This document shows positions 15,786 to 23,548 of a DNA stretch of 39,206 nucleotides, one piece after another; positions within the stretch are counted from its first letter, which is position 1; every line of letters begins with the position of its first letter. This stretch comes from an uncultured SAR116 cluster alpha proteobacterium (GTDB lineage: Bacteria > Pseudomonadota > Alphaproteobacteria > Puniceispirillales > Marisalimonadaceae). Under the pieces are notes generated by a model that was not told the origin of the DNA, made no database searches, and saw only the letters and a list, made by a program, of their open reading frames with translations. The position numbers and the translations under genes are program-made. The stretch is taken from positions 1 through 39,206 of the forward strand of contig CACNQW010000008.1 of the NCBI GenBank assembly GCA_902622745.1, given 5' to 3'.

Positions 15786-16534
15786 TATCGATTGATTAGA
15801 AATTGCTTAACAATATTGTTTTTGGATTTATTCATTTCGTTTGGCTTTCCTGACCAAGCAATTTTATTATTATCTAATAGAATGACCCTACTAGCTAAAT
15901 TATTAATAGAAGAAATGTCATGTGTAATTGTAATAGCACTGACTTCAAGTTTTTTGACAGTTTTGTTAATTAAATCATTAATTACTTTCCCTGTAATTGG
16001 ATCAAGTCCCGATGTTGGTTCATCAAAAAATAATACTTGAGGTTGATCACATATTGCCCTTGCAATCGCAACTCTTTTTTGCATGCCTCCAGATAATTCA
16101 GAAGGATATAATTCTAATATATTTTCATCTAATTCAAGATTTTGAATAATTGAAAGAGCCTGTTTTTTAGCTGAACTTTTATCAAACCCTAAAAATCTAG
16201 TTTTTTTGAAAGTTATATTTTCCCAAATAGTCAAAGAATCAAATAAAGCACCATTTTGAAATGTTACTCCTATGTTTTTAAGAGCATTTTCTTTGTCTAT
16301 TCTGTTTGTGTTTACAATATTGACACCATTTATTTCTATGGACCCAACATCTGGTTTTAACAAACCCATTAGACATTTAAGTAACACTGATTTTCCTGAG
16401 CCAGATTTACCAATGATTACAAGGGATTCTTTTTTCGATAGATAAAAATTAATATTATTTAAAATTATATTATTTCCAAATGAAACTGACAAATTTTTAA
16501 CATTAATTAATCTTTTTGTTTTCATATTAATCAA
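15785..16534 (-). CDS. mlaF: ABC transporter ATP-binding protein MlaF (phospholipid transport)
   Basis: The protein has 249 residues. This is the ATPase of the Mla retrograde phospholipid transporter, which keeps outer membrane lipid asymmetry; it acts with MlaE at the inner membrane. Walker A GKSGSGKS (42-49), Q-loop FQNGALFDSLT, ABC signature LSGGMQKRVAIARAI, Walker B VLFFDEPTSGLDP and the switch-region ITHD are all present. LSGGMQKRV and EPTSGLDP are characteristic of MlaF/Ttg2A-type ATPases. The gene overlaps mlaE in an ATGA junction. mlaD and mlaC, the substrate-binding parts, are not in this window. Confidence 0.92.
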   Translation of the reverse strand: MINMKTKRLINVKNLSVSFGNNIILNNINFYLSKKESLVIIGKSGSGKSVLLKCLMGLLKPDVGSIEINGVNIVNTNRIDKENALKNIGVTFQNGALFDSLTIWENITFKKTRFLGFDKSSAKKQALSIIQNLELDENILELYPSELSGGMQKRVAIARAICDQPQVLFFDEPTSGLDPITGKVINDLINKTVKKLEVSAITITHDISSINNLASRVILLDNNKIAWSGKPNEMNKSKNNIVKQFLINR

Positions 16535-17298
16535 ATGAATAATGCTGTAATAAAGTAAGTGCTAGTTAAAATCAGTGTAGATGCTGTAACAACCGATATA
16601 GTAGTAGCTCTACCTACACCTTCTGCTCCACCAGAAGCATTGAAACCAAAGTAACAACTTATTATTGAAATTATGATTCCAAATACAAGAGCTTTTATTA
16701 ATCCTTGTATTAAATCGATTGAATTGAAGTTGTCTATAGTTGATATCATATACAGAATAGGATTTAAGTCTAATTTAAAAGTCGCAACTATAAAACCTCC
16801 AAAAATTCCAATTATATTTCCTATTAATACAAGAAATGGTACTGCGATAATAGATGCTAAAAGTCTTGTTGATATTAGAAATTGCATCGGTCTAGTGGAC
16901 AAAGTTTCTAAAGCGTCAATTTGATTAGAAACTCTCATAGTAGCTATTTCTGCAGCCATCTTTGCTCCAACTCTACCACATACCATCAAACCCGCGAGAA
17001 CAGGACCTAATTCTCTAAGAATAGATGTTAATACTATTTTAGAGATTGTGTTTTCATCATTAAAATTATCAAACCCTGAAAAGGTTTGTAAAGCGAGTAC
17101 CATTCCTGAAAAAAAAGTTGTTAAACCTACAACTGGTAAGGAATAAAATGCAATATCCAATAATTGGGATAAGAATTGTTTATAATAAAAAGGTTTTTTA
17201 AATAACCAAAAAAAACTCATAAAAAAGAATAAAGTTACTTTGCCTAAATTTTCGAAAGTACTTAGTGAAATTTTACCTATTAAGTTAAATATTTTCAT
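16531..17298 (-). CDS. mlaE: ABC transporter permease MlaE
   Basis: The protein has 255 residues and five to six membrane helices. The signature of the MlaE/DUF140 permease family is clear: TSILRELGPVLAGLMVCGR, then GAKMAAEIATMRVSNQIDAL. It forms the transmembrane core of the Mla phospholipid transporter with MlaF. It lies 20 bp downstream of alr and overlaps mlaF by 4 bp. Members of this family in other lineages serve other MCE-type transporters, but the neighbouring MlaF-type ATPase supports the Mla assignment. Confidence 0.92.
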   Translation of the reverse strand: MKIFNLIGKISLSTFENLGKVTLFFFMSFFWLFKKPFYYKQFLSQLLDIAFYSLPVVGLTTFFSGMVLALQTFSGFDNFNDENTISKIVLTSILRELGPVLAGLMVCGRVGAKMAAEIATMRVSNQIDALETLSTRPMQFLISTRLLASIIAVPFLVLIGNIIGIFGGFIVATFKLDLNPILYMISTIDNFNSIDLIQGLIKALVFGIIISIISCYFGFNASGGAEGVGRATTISVVTASTLILTSTYFITALFI

Positions 17299-17318
17299 TA
17301 TTTTTAAAACAATTTTAT

Positions 17319-18404
17319 TTATATATACTTTCTAATAACACGATTTGAAATTAGTGTGAATAATTCATATGTACTTAAACCTAATTCACTCGCATTCCAA
17401 TTATTTAAGAAATTTTCATTTATTAATTCTAAATATGAACCAACTTTCAGATTACTATTTTCAACGTCTGTTATATCTATTATTAACGAATCCATAGTAA
17501 TGGATCCAATAATTCGACAAGGTTTTCCATTTATTAATATACACATTTTATTTTTTAATAATCTTAAAATGCCATCAGCGTATCCTATACCAATAGTTGC
17601 AAGTTTACTATTGCGCTCGAGTGTTTCTGTTCTCCCATAAGAAACTTTATCTCCTTTTTTGCCAAACCTTATCTGAAGAACTGGAACTTTTAATTTAGCT
17701 GGAAAATTCAATTTTTTCTCATTAAGTATTATGTTATTACCATTGGCATCGTAGCCATAAATTCCGATACCTGGTCTGGTTTGGTCAAGTATAAATTTAT
17801 TATCTAATAAAATCCCACCAGTATTTGATAAACTAATTTTATTGTTTTTTAAGTATGAATTTATTTTTAATATTTTTTCATATTGTATATTATTGAAATT
17901 ATCATTTTGAGTATTAGAATTTGAAAAGTGTGTCATAATAAATTCAAAATTCACTGAAGAAATACTTGAAATATTTTCTAGAACTAGTTTTTGTTCATTT
18001 TCATCCAGTCCTAACCTGTTCATGCCAGTGTCTATGTGTAATATACTTTTTGTTTGGGGAAATGTTTTTTTAAATTCAATGAAATCATTTAATTGATTAA
18101 AACTATTAATTACAGGAATTAGATTATTCTCTCTATATTCTTTAGGATGATGAAGCATACCCTCTAAAATACCTATTTTAATTTTATCAGATTTAAATAG
18201 ATTTCTTAATCTGATTCCTTCTTCAATCTGAGCAACATAAAAAAAATTGCAACCAGATTGATTTAGAGCTAATGCAATCTCTTCTGATCCAAAACCATAC
18301 GCATTGGCTTTGATGACTGCTGAAGCTTTAAAATTTGAATATTTATTAATTTTCTCCCAATTAGATTTAATTTTTTTTAAAGATATTTCTAAAATACATT
18401 GCAT
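17319..18404 (-). CDS. alr: Alanine racemase
   Basis: The protein has 361 residues, the normal size. It is a PLP enzyme that makes D-alanine for peptidoglycan. The PLP-binding lysine lies in AVIKANAYGFG (about 29-39). The second catalytic residue, Tyr, is in VSYGRTETL, followed by the IGIGYADG segment and the GSITMDSLIID signature. The TRPGIGIYG substrate-site motif is also present. It lies 2 bp after dnaB, a common arrangement in Alphaproteobacteria, and is followed by mlaE. Confidence 0.95.
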   Translation of the reverse strand: MQCILEISLKKIKSNWEKINKYSNFKASAVIKANAYGFGSEEIALALNQSGCNFFYVAQIEEGIRLRNLFKSDKIKIGILEGMLHHPKEYRENNLIPVINSFNQLNDFIEFKKTFPQTKSILHIDTGMNRLGLDENEQKLVLENISSISSVNFEFIMTHFSNSNTQNDNFNNIQYEKILKINSYLKNNKISLSNTGGILLDNKFILDQTRPGIGIYGYDANGNNIILNEKKLNFPAKLKVPVLQIRFGKKGDKVSYGRTETLERNSKLATIGIGYADGILRLLKNKMCILINGKPCRIIGSITMDSLIIDITDVENSNLKVGSYLELINENFLNNWNASELGLSTYELFTLISNRVIRKYI

Positions 18405-18406
18405 TT

Positions 18407-19912
18407 TTAAAAATCTTTAGAAGGCCTTTCATTATCTTGAATTAAATCTAAAAACCTAGTGTATTGTGATTCAAATTGAATTTGAATATTACCAGTTGGG
18501 CCGTGTCTTTGTTTTGAAACAATTATTTCTGCTTTTCCATGTGCTTGCTCACATCTTTCTTCCCAACGTCTAAATCTTTCTGAAAAGGTTTCTCTATTTT
18601 CATTTTCTTTTTGTACAGGTTCAGCTTTATCCAAATAATATTCTTCTCTATAAACAAACATAACTACATCTGCATCTTGTTCTATAGAACCAGATTCTCT
18701 AAGATCAGCTAAAATTGGTCTTTTATCCTCTCGTTGTTCTACTGCTCTACTTAATTGTGATAGAGCAACAATTGGGATGTTTAATTCTTTTGCTAGGCCT
18801 TTAAGCTGTCTTGTTATTGCAGAAACTTCTTGTACTCTGAACTCAGGCCCACGAGGACTCTTAGATTGAATGAGTTGGATATAATCTATAACGATTAATT
18901 TTAATCCCTCTGTTCTTTTCAATCTTCTAGCTCTTGAAGCCATCTGACTGACTGACAAAGCTGGGGTGTCATCAATGTAAAAAGGTGTTTCTTGAATAAG
19001 ATTTTGAGTTTTTACTATATCTGAAAACTCATTCTCGTTGATATCACCTTTTCTTATTCTATGAGAATCAATACCAGATTGCTCTGATAATATTCTTTGC
19101 GCTAATTGTTCTGATGACATTTCCAAAGAGAAAAATAATACAGGTTCTTTTTTTTCTAAACTTGATTTTGCAGCTTTAAATGCAATATTCGTAGCTAGAG
19201 CTGTTTTACCCATTGAAGGTCTACCTGCCAAAACAATTAAATCAGATTTATTAAGGCCACCTAAAAATCCATTTAATCTTTTAAAGCCAGTATCTACTCC
19301 AGGTAATTCGGAACCTCTCTGATAAGCGTCATTTATCAATTCTGTGGCTAGTTTAAGACTTACTTGAAATTTTTGAGGACCATTATCAACTTTATCTTTT
19401 TCAGCTAAATTAAATAAACTTTCTTCAGCTCTTTCAATGAGATCTTCTGGAGAAGTGTCTATTTTAATATTGAGAGAATTTTCTTTAATATCTTCAGAAA
19501 TTCTGATTAAACATCTTCTTAGGTAACAGTTTTTAATTTCATTAGCGTAAGAAACTACATTTGAAATTGACAGTACGCCACCTTTTAATTTATTTAAATA
19601 ATCAGATATATCAACTTTTCTATTTGGGTTTTTATCTTTTAAATAGCCTTTTAAGGTTGTTGGATCTGCAAGATTGTTATTTTCAAAAAGAATAAGACAA
19701 GCTTGATATATTTCTTGGTGCAAAGGATCGTAGAGATGATAGTCTCTGATTAAATCTATTGATTTTTCTAAAGTGGTATTATCAAAAAGAATTGCACCTA
19801 ATAAGCTTTGCTCAGCTTCTAAATTATAAGGCATAGAGGTTTTGTTATCTGAATTAATATTATTTTGGTTATTTAAATTAATTAAATTATAAGGATTTTC
19901 TTCAGGACTCAT
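18407..19912 (-). CDS. dnaB: Replicative DNA helicase DnaB
   Basis: The protein has 501 residues. This is the hexameric fork helicase. N-terminal primase-interacting domain: LEAEQSLLGAILFDN (about 31-45) onwards. C-terminal RecA-like ATPase: Walker A GRPSMGKTAL (about 226-235), LFFSLEMSSEQLAQR (motif H1a), Walker B LIVIDYIQLI, the arginine-finger region and VSKQRHGPTG near the end. No intein is present. It is separated from rplI by a 200-bp gap containing a large hairpin, the longest non-coding gap in the window. Confidence 0.97.
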   Translation of the reverse strand: MSPEENPYNLINLNNQNNINSDNKTSMPYNLEAEQSLLGAILFDNTTLEKSIDLIRDYHLYDPLHQEIYQACLILFENNNLADPTTLKGYLKDKNPNRKVDISDYLNKLKGGVLSISNVVSYANEIKNCYLRRCLIRISEDIKENSLNIKIDTSPEDLIERAEESLFNLAEKDKVDNGPQKFQVSLKLATELINDAYQRGSELPGVDTGFKRLNGFLGGLNKSDLIVLAGRPSMGKTALATNIAFKAAKSSLEKKEPVLFFSLEMSSEQLAQRILSEQSGIDSHRIRKGDINENEFSDIVKTQNLIQETPFYIDDTPALSVSQMASRARRLKRTEGLKLIVIDYIQLIQSKSPRGPEFRVQEVSAITRQLKGLAKELNIPIVALSQLSRAVEQREDKRPILADLRESGSIEQDADVVMFVYREEYYLDKAEPVQKENENRETFSERFRRWEERCEQAHGKAEIIVSKQRHGPTGNIQIQFESQYTRFLDLIQDNERPSKDF

Positions 19913-20015
19913 AATTGAATATTAACATAATTATTAATAATCAAAAGACTAAACATATCAAATCATATAATTAAAAATAATCAGGAAAAATTTATAAATT
20001 TTCATATTTGAATGG

Positions 20016-20054
20016 AAACGAAATTAAATTTCAGAAATTGAAATTATTTCGTTT
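20016..20054. repeat. Long imperfect hairpin between rplI and dnaB
   Basis: AAACGAAAT at 20016-20024 pairs with ATTTCGTTT at 20046-20054, and AATTTC pairs with GAAATT inside it, giving a stem of about 15 base pairs with a two-base bulge and a short loop. There is no adjacent U-run on either strand, so it is not a classical terminator. It could be an attenuator, an RNA processing site separating rplI from dnaB in the operon, or the remains of coding sequence (see the frame extending from rplI). Confidence 0.5.
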
Positions 20055-20112
20055 GTCCTTAGATGAATTAATTTCATCATAATTAGTATCTAAATCTTCA
20101 ATTTGAGATAAT

Positions 20113-20793
20113 CTAGCTTTTTTGTTTACCTGTTATAGGTTCATTCTCTTCGGATAATTTTTCATTTACTTCTTTTTTTATATCTTCAGTTTCAGAATTG
20201 CTGGTCACAGCTTCCACAATTTGTTTTTGTTTATCTGTTATAGGTTCATTCTCTTCGGATAATTTTTCATTTACTTCTTTTTTTATATCTTCAGTTTCAG
20301 AATTGCTGGTCACAGCTTTCCCAATTTGTTTTTGTTTAGACGCTTCTTCTGATGAACGTGCGACATTAAGTATTATTTCGCAAGATACTTCAGGATGTAA
20401 ATTTACATTAACTTTTTCATATGTTAAATTTTTAATAGATTTATTAAGATCAATTTCATTTTTTGAAATGGAAATATTTTTTTCAGCTAAATTATTAACT
20501 ATATCTTTTGTGCTAACGGAACCAAACAATTGACCAGTATCGCTGGCAGCCCTTATTAATATTACTTCTTGTCCTGAAAGTTTTTTTAATTTTTCTTTTG
20601 CATCTTTAATTAAATTTTCATTTTGGGTATTAATTTCTGTCTTTTTCTCTTCAAAATATTTTCTATTTTCTGGTGTTGCATACAGGGCTTTGTTATTTGG
20701 TACTAAGAAATTTCTAGCATATCCTGATTTGACTGTTACTTCGTCACCAATATTACCCAGTTTTTTTATTTTTTCCAATAGAATTATATTCAT
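20113..20793 (-). CDS. rplI: 50S ribosomal protein L9 with duplicated acidic C-terminal extension
   Basis: The protein has 226 residues against about 150 for normal L9. Residues 1-150 are ordinary: the N-terminal rRNA-binding domain begins MNIILLEKIKKLGNIGDEV with GYARNFLVP. This is followed by the connecting helix and a C-terminal domain ending around VNVNLHPEVSCEIILNVARS. The last about 70 residues are an added Glu/Lys/Asn-rich tail made of two nearly identical 35-residue units (each with AVTSNSETEDIKKEVNEKLS). The DNA copies are 105 bp each. After the TAG stop, a neighbouring frame stays open for 28 more codons with the same acidic character, suggesting a recent frameshift in an A-run. It is third in rpsF-rpsR-rplI. 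Confidence 0.95.
   Translation of the reverse strand: MNIILLEKIKKLGNIGDEVTVKSGYARNFLVPNNKALYATPENRKYFEEKKTEINTQNENLIKDAKEKLKKLSGQEVILIRAASDTGQLFGSVSTKDIVNNLAEKNISISKNEIDLNKSIKNLTYEKVNVNLHPEVSCEIILNVARSSEEASKQKQIGKAVTSNSETEDIKKEVNEKLSEENEPITDKQKQIVEAVTSNSETEDIKKEVNEKLSEENEPITGKQKS
20119..20328 (-). repeat. Two tandem 105-bp repeats inside rplI
   Basis: Two head-to-tail copies, 20119-20223 and 20224-20328, are nearly identical. The differences are a few bases at the unit ends (for example CTTCCACAAT against CTTTCCCAAT). A short start of a third copy follows up to about 20338. The unit is a multiple of three, so duplication keeps the reading frame. Confidence 0.92.
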
Positions 20794-20802
20794 TTTTTTT
20801 CC

Positions 20803-21054
20803 TTATTTAACAACATATGGCATTAAACCAATATATCTTGCTCTTTTAATTGCTTTGGATAGTTCTCTTTGTTTTTTTGCAGAAACTGCAGATATTCTAG
20901 ATGGTATAATTTTACCTCTTTCTGAAACAAACTTATTTAGGGTTTTTAAATCTTTATAGTCAATTTTACTTTTTGAACCAGAAAATGGACAAGATTTTCT
21001 TTTCTTTTGAAAAGGTTTTCTAACAGCTTCTTTTGTTATTTTTAATTGTGTCAT
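20803..21054 (-). CDS. rpsR: 30S ribosomal protein S18
   Basis: The protein has 83 residues, the normal size. It shows the S18 signature: [20 protein letters not shown], then [19 protein letters not shown], and the ending [13 protein letters not shown]. It pairs with S6 on the 30S platform. It lies 20 bp downstream of rpsF and 9 bp upstream of rplI in the standard order. Confidence 0.97.
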   Translation of the reverse strand: MTQLKITKEAVRKPFQKKRKSCPFSGSKSKIDYKDLKTLNKFVSERGKIIPSRISAVSAKKQRELSKAIKRARYIGLMPYVVK

Positions 21055-21074
21055 AAATCACCTAAAAGTTAATT

Positions 21075-21416
21075 TTATTTATAATTCTCATCATCGTTTG
21101 TTTCTACCATTATCGATTGTTTTCCATCGAATGTTTTAATTTTAATTGTCATAAACCTTATTACATCCTCGTGAAGACGCAACTTTCTTTCATACTCTTC
21201 AATTTTTTCCGGTAGTGTTTCTAGTATTAGCATAGTATAATGAGCTTTTTTATTTTTATTTATCTCATAAGCTAAACTCTTAAGTCCCCAATACTCTTCT
21301 GTCAATATTTTCCCATTATCATTTTCAATAATGTTTTTAAACTCAGATATAATAACATCTAGTTGATTTTTAGTAATATCTTGTCTACAGATAATTACAT
21401 TTTCATATAAAGGCAT
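21075..21416 (-). CDS. rpsF: 30S ribosomal protein S6
   Basis: The protein has 113 residues with the S6 fold. It starts MPLYENVIICRQDITKNQLD, continues with EYWGLKSLAYEINKNKKAHY and ends with LRLHEDVIRFMTIKI. A GGGAGA ribosome binding site precedes the ATG. It is the first gene of the long minus-strand operon that runs to the SDR gene. The 132-bp gap to the divergent fabD holds a candidate promoter. Confidence 0.96.
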   Translation of the reverse strand: MPLYENVIICRQDITKNQLDVIISEFKNIIENDNGKILTEEYWGLKSLAYEINKNKKAHYTMLILETLPEKIEEYERKLRLHEDVIRFMTIKIKTFDGKQSIMVETNDDENYK

Positions 21417-21477
21417 AAATTCTCCCTATGAATATACCAGTTTGTAAAGCCATTACTATGAATAACAGCAAGGAGTT

Positions 21478-21514
21478 TTTTGCAATATAATAATATATAA
21501 AAATTTTGCAATAT
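21478..21514. repeat. Direct repeat of an 11-bp element in the rpsF/fabD divergent promoter region
   Basis: TTTTGCAATAT occurs at 21478-21488 and again at 21504-21514, 26 bp apart. The core TTGCAA is itself palindromic and could serve as a -35 in either direction or as a regulator half-site. Confidence 0.5.
21484..21511 (-). promoter_or_regulatory. Candidate sigma-70-type promoter for the rpsF operon
   Basis: Read on the minus strand: TTGCAA (21511-21506), 16 bases, TATATT (21489-21484). The predicted start near 21477 leaves a leader of about 60 bases before rpsF, long enough for an S6:S18-type autoregulatory structure, though I could not establish one. An alternative extended -10 (TGGTATATT), closer to the gene, would leave almost no leader. 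Confidence 0.4.
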
Positions 21515-21548
21515 TTAATTTTTAATTTAATTTAAAAGAGAGGTGAAT

Positions 21549-22481
21549 ATGAAAATTTTAGCTTTTCCTGGTCAAGGATCACAAAAAATAGGAATGGGAA
21601 AACTCTTCTATGAAAATTTTTCTATAGCAAAAAAAGTATTTGAAGAAGTTGATGAAACTCTTAAATTTAAACTAAGTAAATTAATTTTTGACGGTAACAT
21701 AACCGAATTATCTCTTACAAGTAACACTCAACCTGCATTAATGGCAGTTAGTATTGCAATATTAAGAGTTTTTCTTAAAGAAAATGAAATTAAAATTAAT
21801 CAAACATTTGAATTTGTTTGCGGACATTCCCTTGGAGAATTTACGGCTTTATGTGCTGCTAATGTAATATCACTAAAAGATACTGCAAATTTATTAAAAA
21901 TAAGAGGGCAATCGATGCAAGAAGCTGTGCCACAAGGTGAAGGTTCAATGGCAGCATTAATAAGTTCTGATTTTAGCCAGTTAGATAAGCTTATTAATAT
22001 GGTTACGAAAATTGGAGTTTGTGAAATAGCAAATCATAATTCCTCAGAACAAATTGTCATAAGTGGTCATACCAAAGCTGTACAAGAATTAGTAAATAAT
22101 GCTTCTAAATTCTCAATAAAAAAGGCACTTTTATTGAATGTAAGTGCTCCATTTCATTGTAGTTTAATGATGCCTGCACAGAGTAGATTGCAAAATGAAT
22201 TAAAAGAGATAAATTTTAATGTTCCTGATCTTCCAATTATATGTAATTATACAGCTGCTTCTGAAAACAATCCTGAAAAATTAAAAGACAATATTATAAA
22301 TCAAGTTACTAATAAAGTTAGGTGGAAAGAAACCATGGAGTTTGCTCTTGATAAAAAGATTAATACAGTTGTAGAATGTGGATCAGGTAAAGTTTTGTCT
22401 GGGTTGTTTAAGAGATTTTCTAAGGACTTAAATGTTTACAATATAGAAACTATAGAAGACTTAAAAGATTTAAAAATCTAA
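21549..22481 (+). CDS. fabD: Malonyl-CoA:ACP transacylase FabD
   Basis: The protein has 310 residues from the ATG at 21549. An upstream in-frame GTG at 21543 overlaps the GAGAGG ribosome binding site and is unlikely. It loads malonate from malonyl-CoA onto acyl carrier protein, the entry step of fatty acid elongation. Motifs: GQGSQKIGMG near the N-terminus, the catalytic Ser in GHSLGEFTAL, the substrate-binding arginine in KIRGQSMQ, and the catalytic His in SAPFHCSLM. First gene of fabD-fabG-acpP-fabF. Confidence 0.96.
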   Translation: MKILAFPGQGSQKIGMGKLFYENFSIAKKVFEEVDETLKFKLSKLIFDGNITELSLTSNTQPALMAVSIAILRVFLKENEIKINQTFEFVCGHSLGEFTALCAANVISLKDTANLLKIRGQSMQEAVPQGEGSMAALISSDFSQLDKLINMVTKIGVCEIANHNSSEQIVISGHTKAVQELVNNASKFSIKKALLLNVSAPFHCSLMMPAQSRLQNELKEINFNVPDLPIICNYTAASENNPEKLKDNIINQVTNKVRWKETMEFALDKKINTVVECGSGKVLSGLFKRFSKDLNVYNIETIEDLKDLKI

Positions 22482-22495
22482 TATTAGGAGGCGCA

Positions 22496-23233
22496 ATGTT
22501 TTCATTAAAAAATAAAACAGTTTTTCTAACTGGTTCTACAGGGGGAATTGGAAAAGAAATTGCTTTTCAAATGTCTTCATTAGGCGCAAAAATAATATTG
22601 ACTGGAACAAATGAAGAAAGGCTAAAAAATTTATCAAATAAATTACCAAACGAAAATGATTATATAGTATCAGATTTAAACAACAGTCAAAACATAGAAG
22701 ATTTAACAAATCAAATTATTGAAAGAGGATATTTGATTGATATTTTAATCAATAATGCAGGTATTACAAAGGATAACTTATTTTTAAGAATGAAAGAAGA
22801 TGAATGGGCATCAGTATTAAATATAAATTTACATTCTACTGTTTTACTTACTCAAAAAATTATAAAAGGGATGATTAAAAGGAAGACCGGTAGAATTTTA
22901 TTTATTACCTCTATAATTGGTCATTCAGGTAATCCTGGTCAATCTAATTATTCTGCTTCTAAAGCTGGAGTTGCCGCTTTTTCAAAATCAATTGCTGCTG
23001 AGGTTGCGAGTAGAGGGATAACTGTCAACTGTATTGCTCCAGGATTTATTAAGACACCAATGACTGACAAATTAACAGATGATCAACAAGATAAGATTTT
23101 AAAAAACATTCCTATTTCTAGGTTAGGGTTGCCAAGTGATGTTGCATCTGCATGTATTTATTTGTCTAGTGATGAAGCGAGTTTTGTCACTGGCACAACA
23201 CTTCATGTGAATGGTGGAATGGGGATGTTTTAA
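22496..23233 (+). CDS. fabG: 3-oxoacyl-[ACP] reductase FabG
   Basis: The protein has 245 residues, a classical SDR that reduces 3-oxoacyl-ACP with NADPH. Motifs: TGSTGGIGKEIA (cofactor loop), NNAGITKDNLFLRMK (the FabG-typical stretch), the catalytic Ser in FITSIIG, YSASKAG, and IAPGFIKTPMT. A perfect AGGAGG ribosome binding site lies upstream, 14 bp after fabD. Its place between fabD and acpP distinguishes it from the unrelated SDR at 13179-13880. Confidence 0.96.
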   Translation: MFSLKNKTVFLTGSTGGIGKEIAFQMSSLGAKIILTGTNEERLKNLSNKLPNENDYIVSDLNNSQNIEDLTNQIIERGYLIDILINNAGITKDNLFLRMKEDEWASVLNINLHSTVLLTQKIIKGMIKRKTGRILFITSIIGHSGNPGQSNYSASKAGVAAFSKSIAAEVASRGITVNCIAPGFIKTPMTDKLTDDQQDKILKNIPISRLGLPSDVASACIYLSSDEASFVTGTTLHVNGGMGMF

Positions 23234-23305
23234 AAATTAAATTATCTTCTTGGCATATTTTATCAAATATGTTAGAGCAAAATCTTAATTATAGTGAGGA
23301 TACAA

Positions 23306-23542
23306 ATGAGTGACATTGAAAATAGAGTTAAAAAGATCGTAGTAGAACATCTTGGTATTGATGAAGGTAAAGTTGTTGAGACAGCTAGTTTCATAGATGA
23401 TCTTGGTGCTGACAGTCTTGATACAGTTGAACTAGTTATGGCTTTTGAAGAAGAGTTTGATTGTGAAATTCCTGATGATGCAGCTGAAAAAATTCAAACT
23501 GTTAAAGACGCTATTGATTTTTTAAAAGAGAACTCAAAATAA
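23306..23542 (+). CDS. acpP: Acyl carrier protein
   Basis: The protein has 78 residues from the ATG at 23306, with GTGAGGA serving as ribosome binding site; the in-frame GTG at 23294 is part of that site rather than the start. It is strongly acidic. The 4'-phosphopantetheine attachment Ser37 is in [18 protein letters not shown]. It carries the growing acyl chain. The 72-bp gap after fabG may hold its own promoter, but no clear box was found. Confidence 0.97.
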   Translation: MSDIENRVKKIVVEHLGIDEGKVVETASFIDDLGADSLDTVELVMAFEEEFDCEIPDDAAEKIQTVKDAIDFLKENSK

Positions 23543-23548
23543 TTTTTA

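Noticed and set aside
20113-20123. Programmed ribosomal frameshift at the A-run near the end of rplI
   Set aside because: The A-run looks like a dnaX-type slippery site, but reaching the downstream open frame needs a +1 shift rather than -1, and the run is short for transcriptional slippage. A plain indel is the simpler explanation.
20119-20338. Tandem repeats in rplI as a possible CRISPR array
   Set aside because: The units are contiguous 105-bp coding copies with no spacers, and keep the reading frame of L9.
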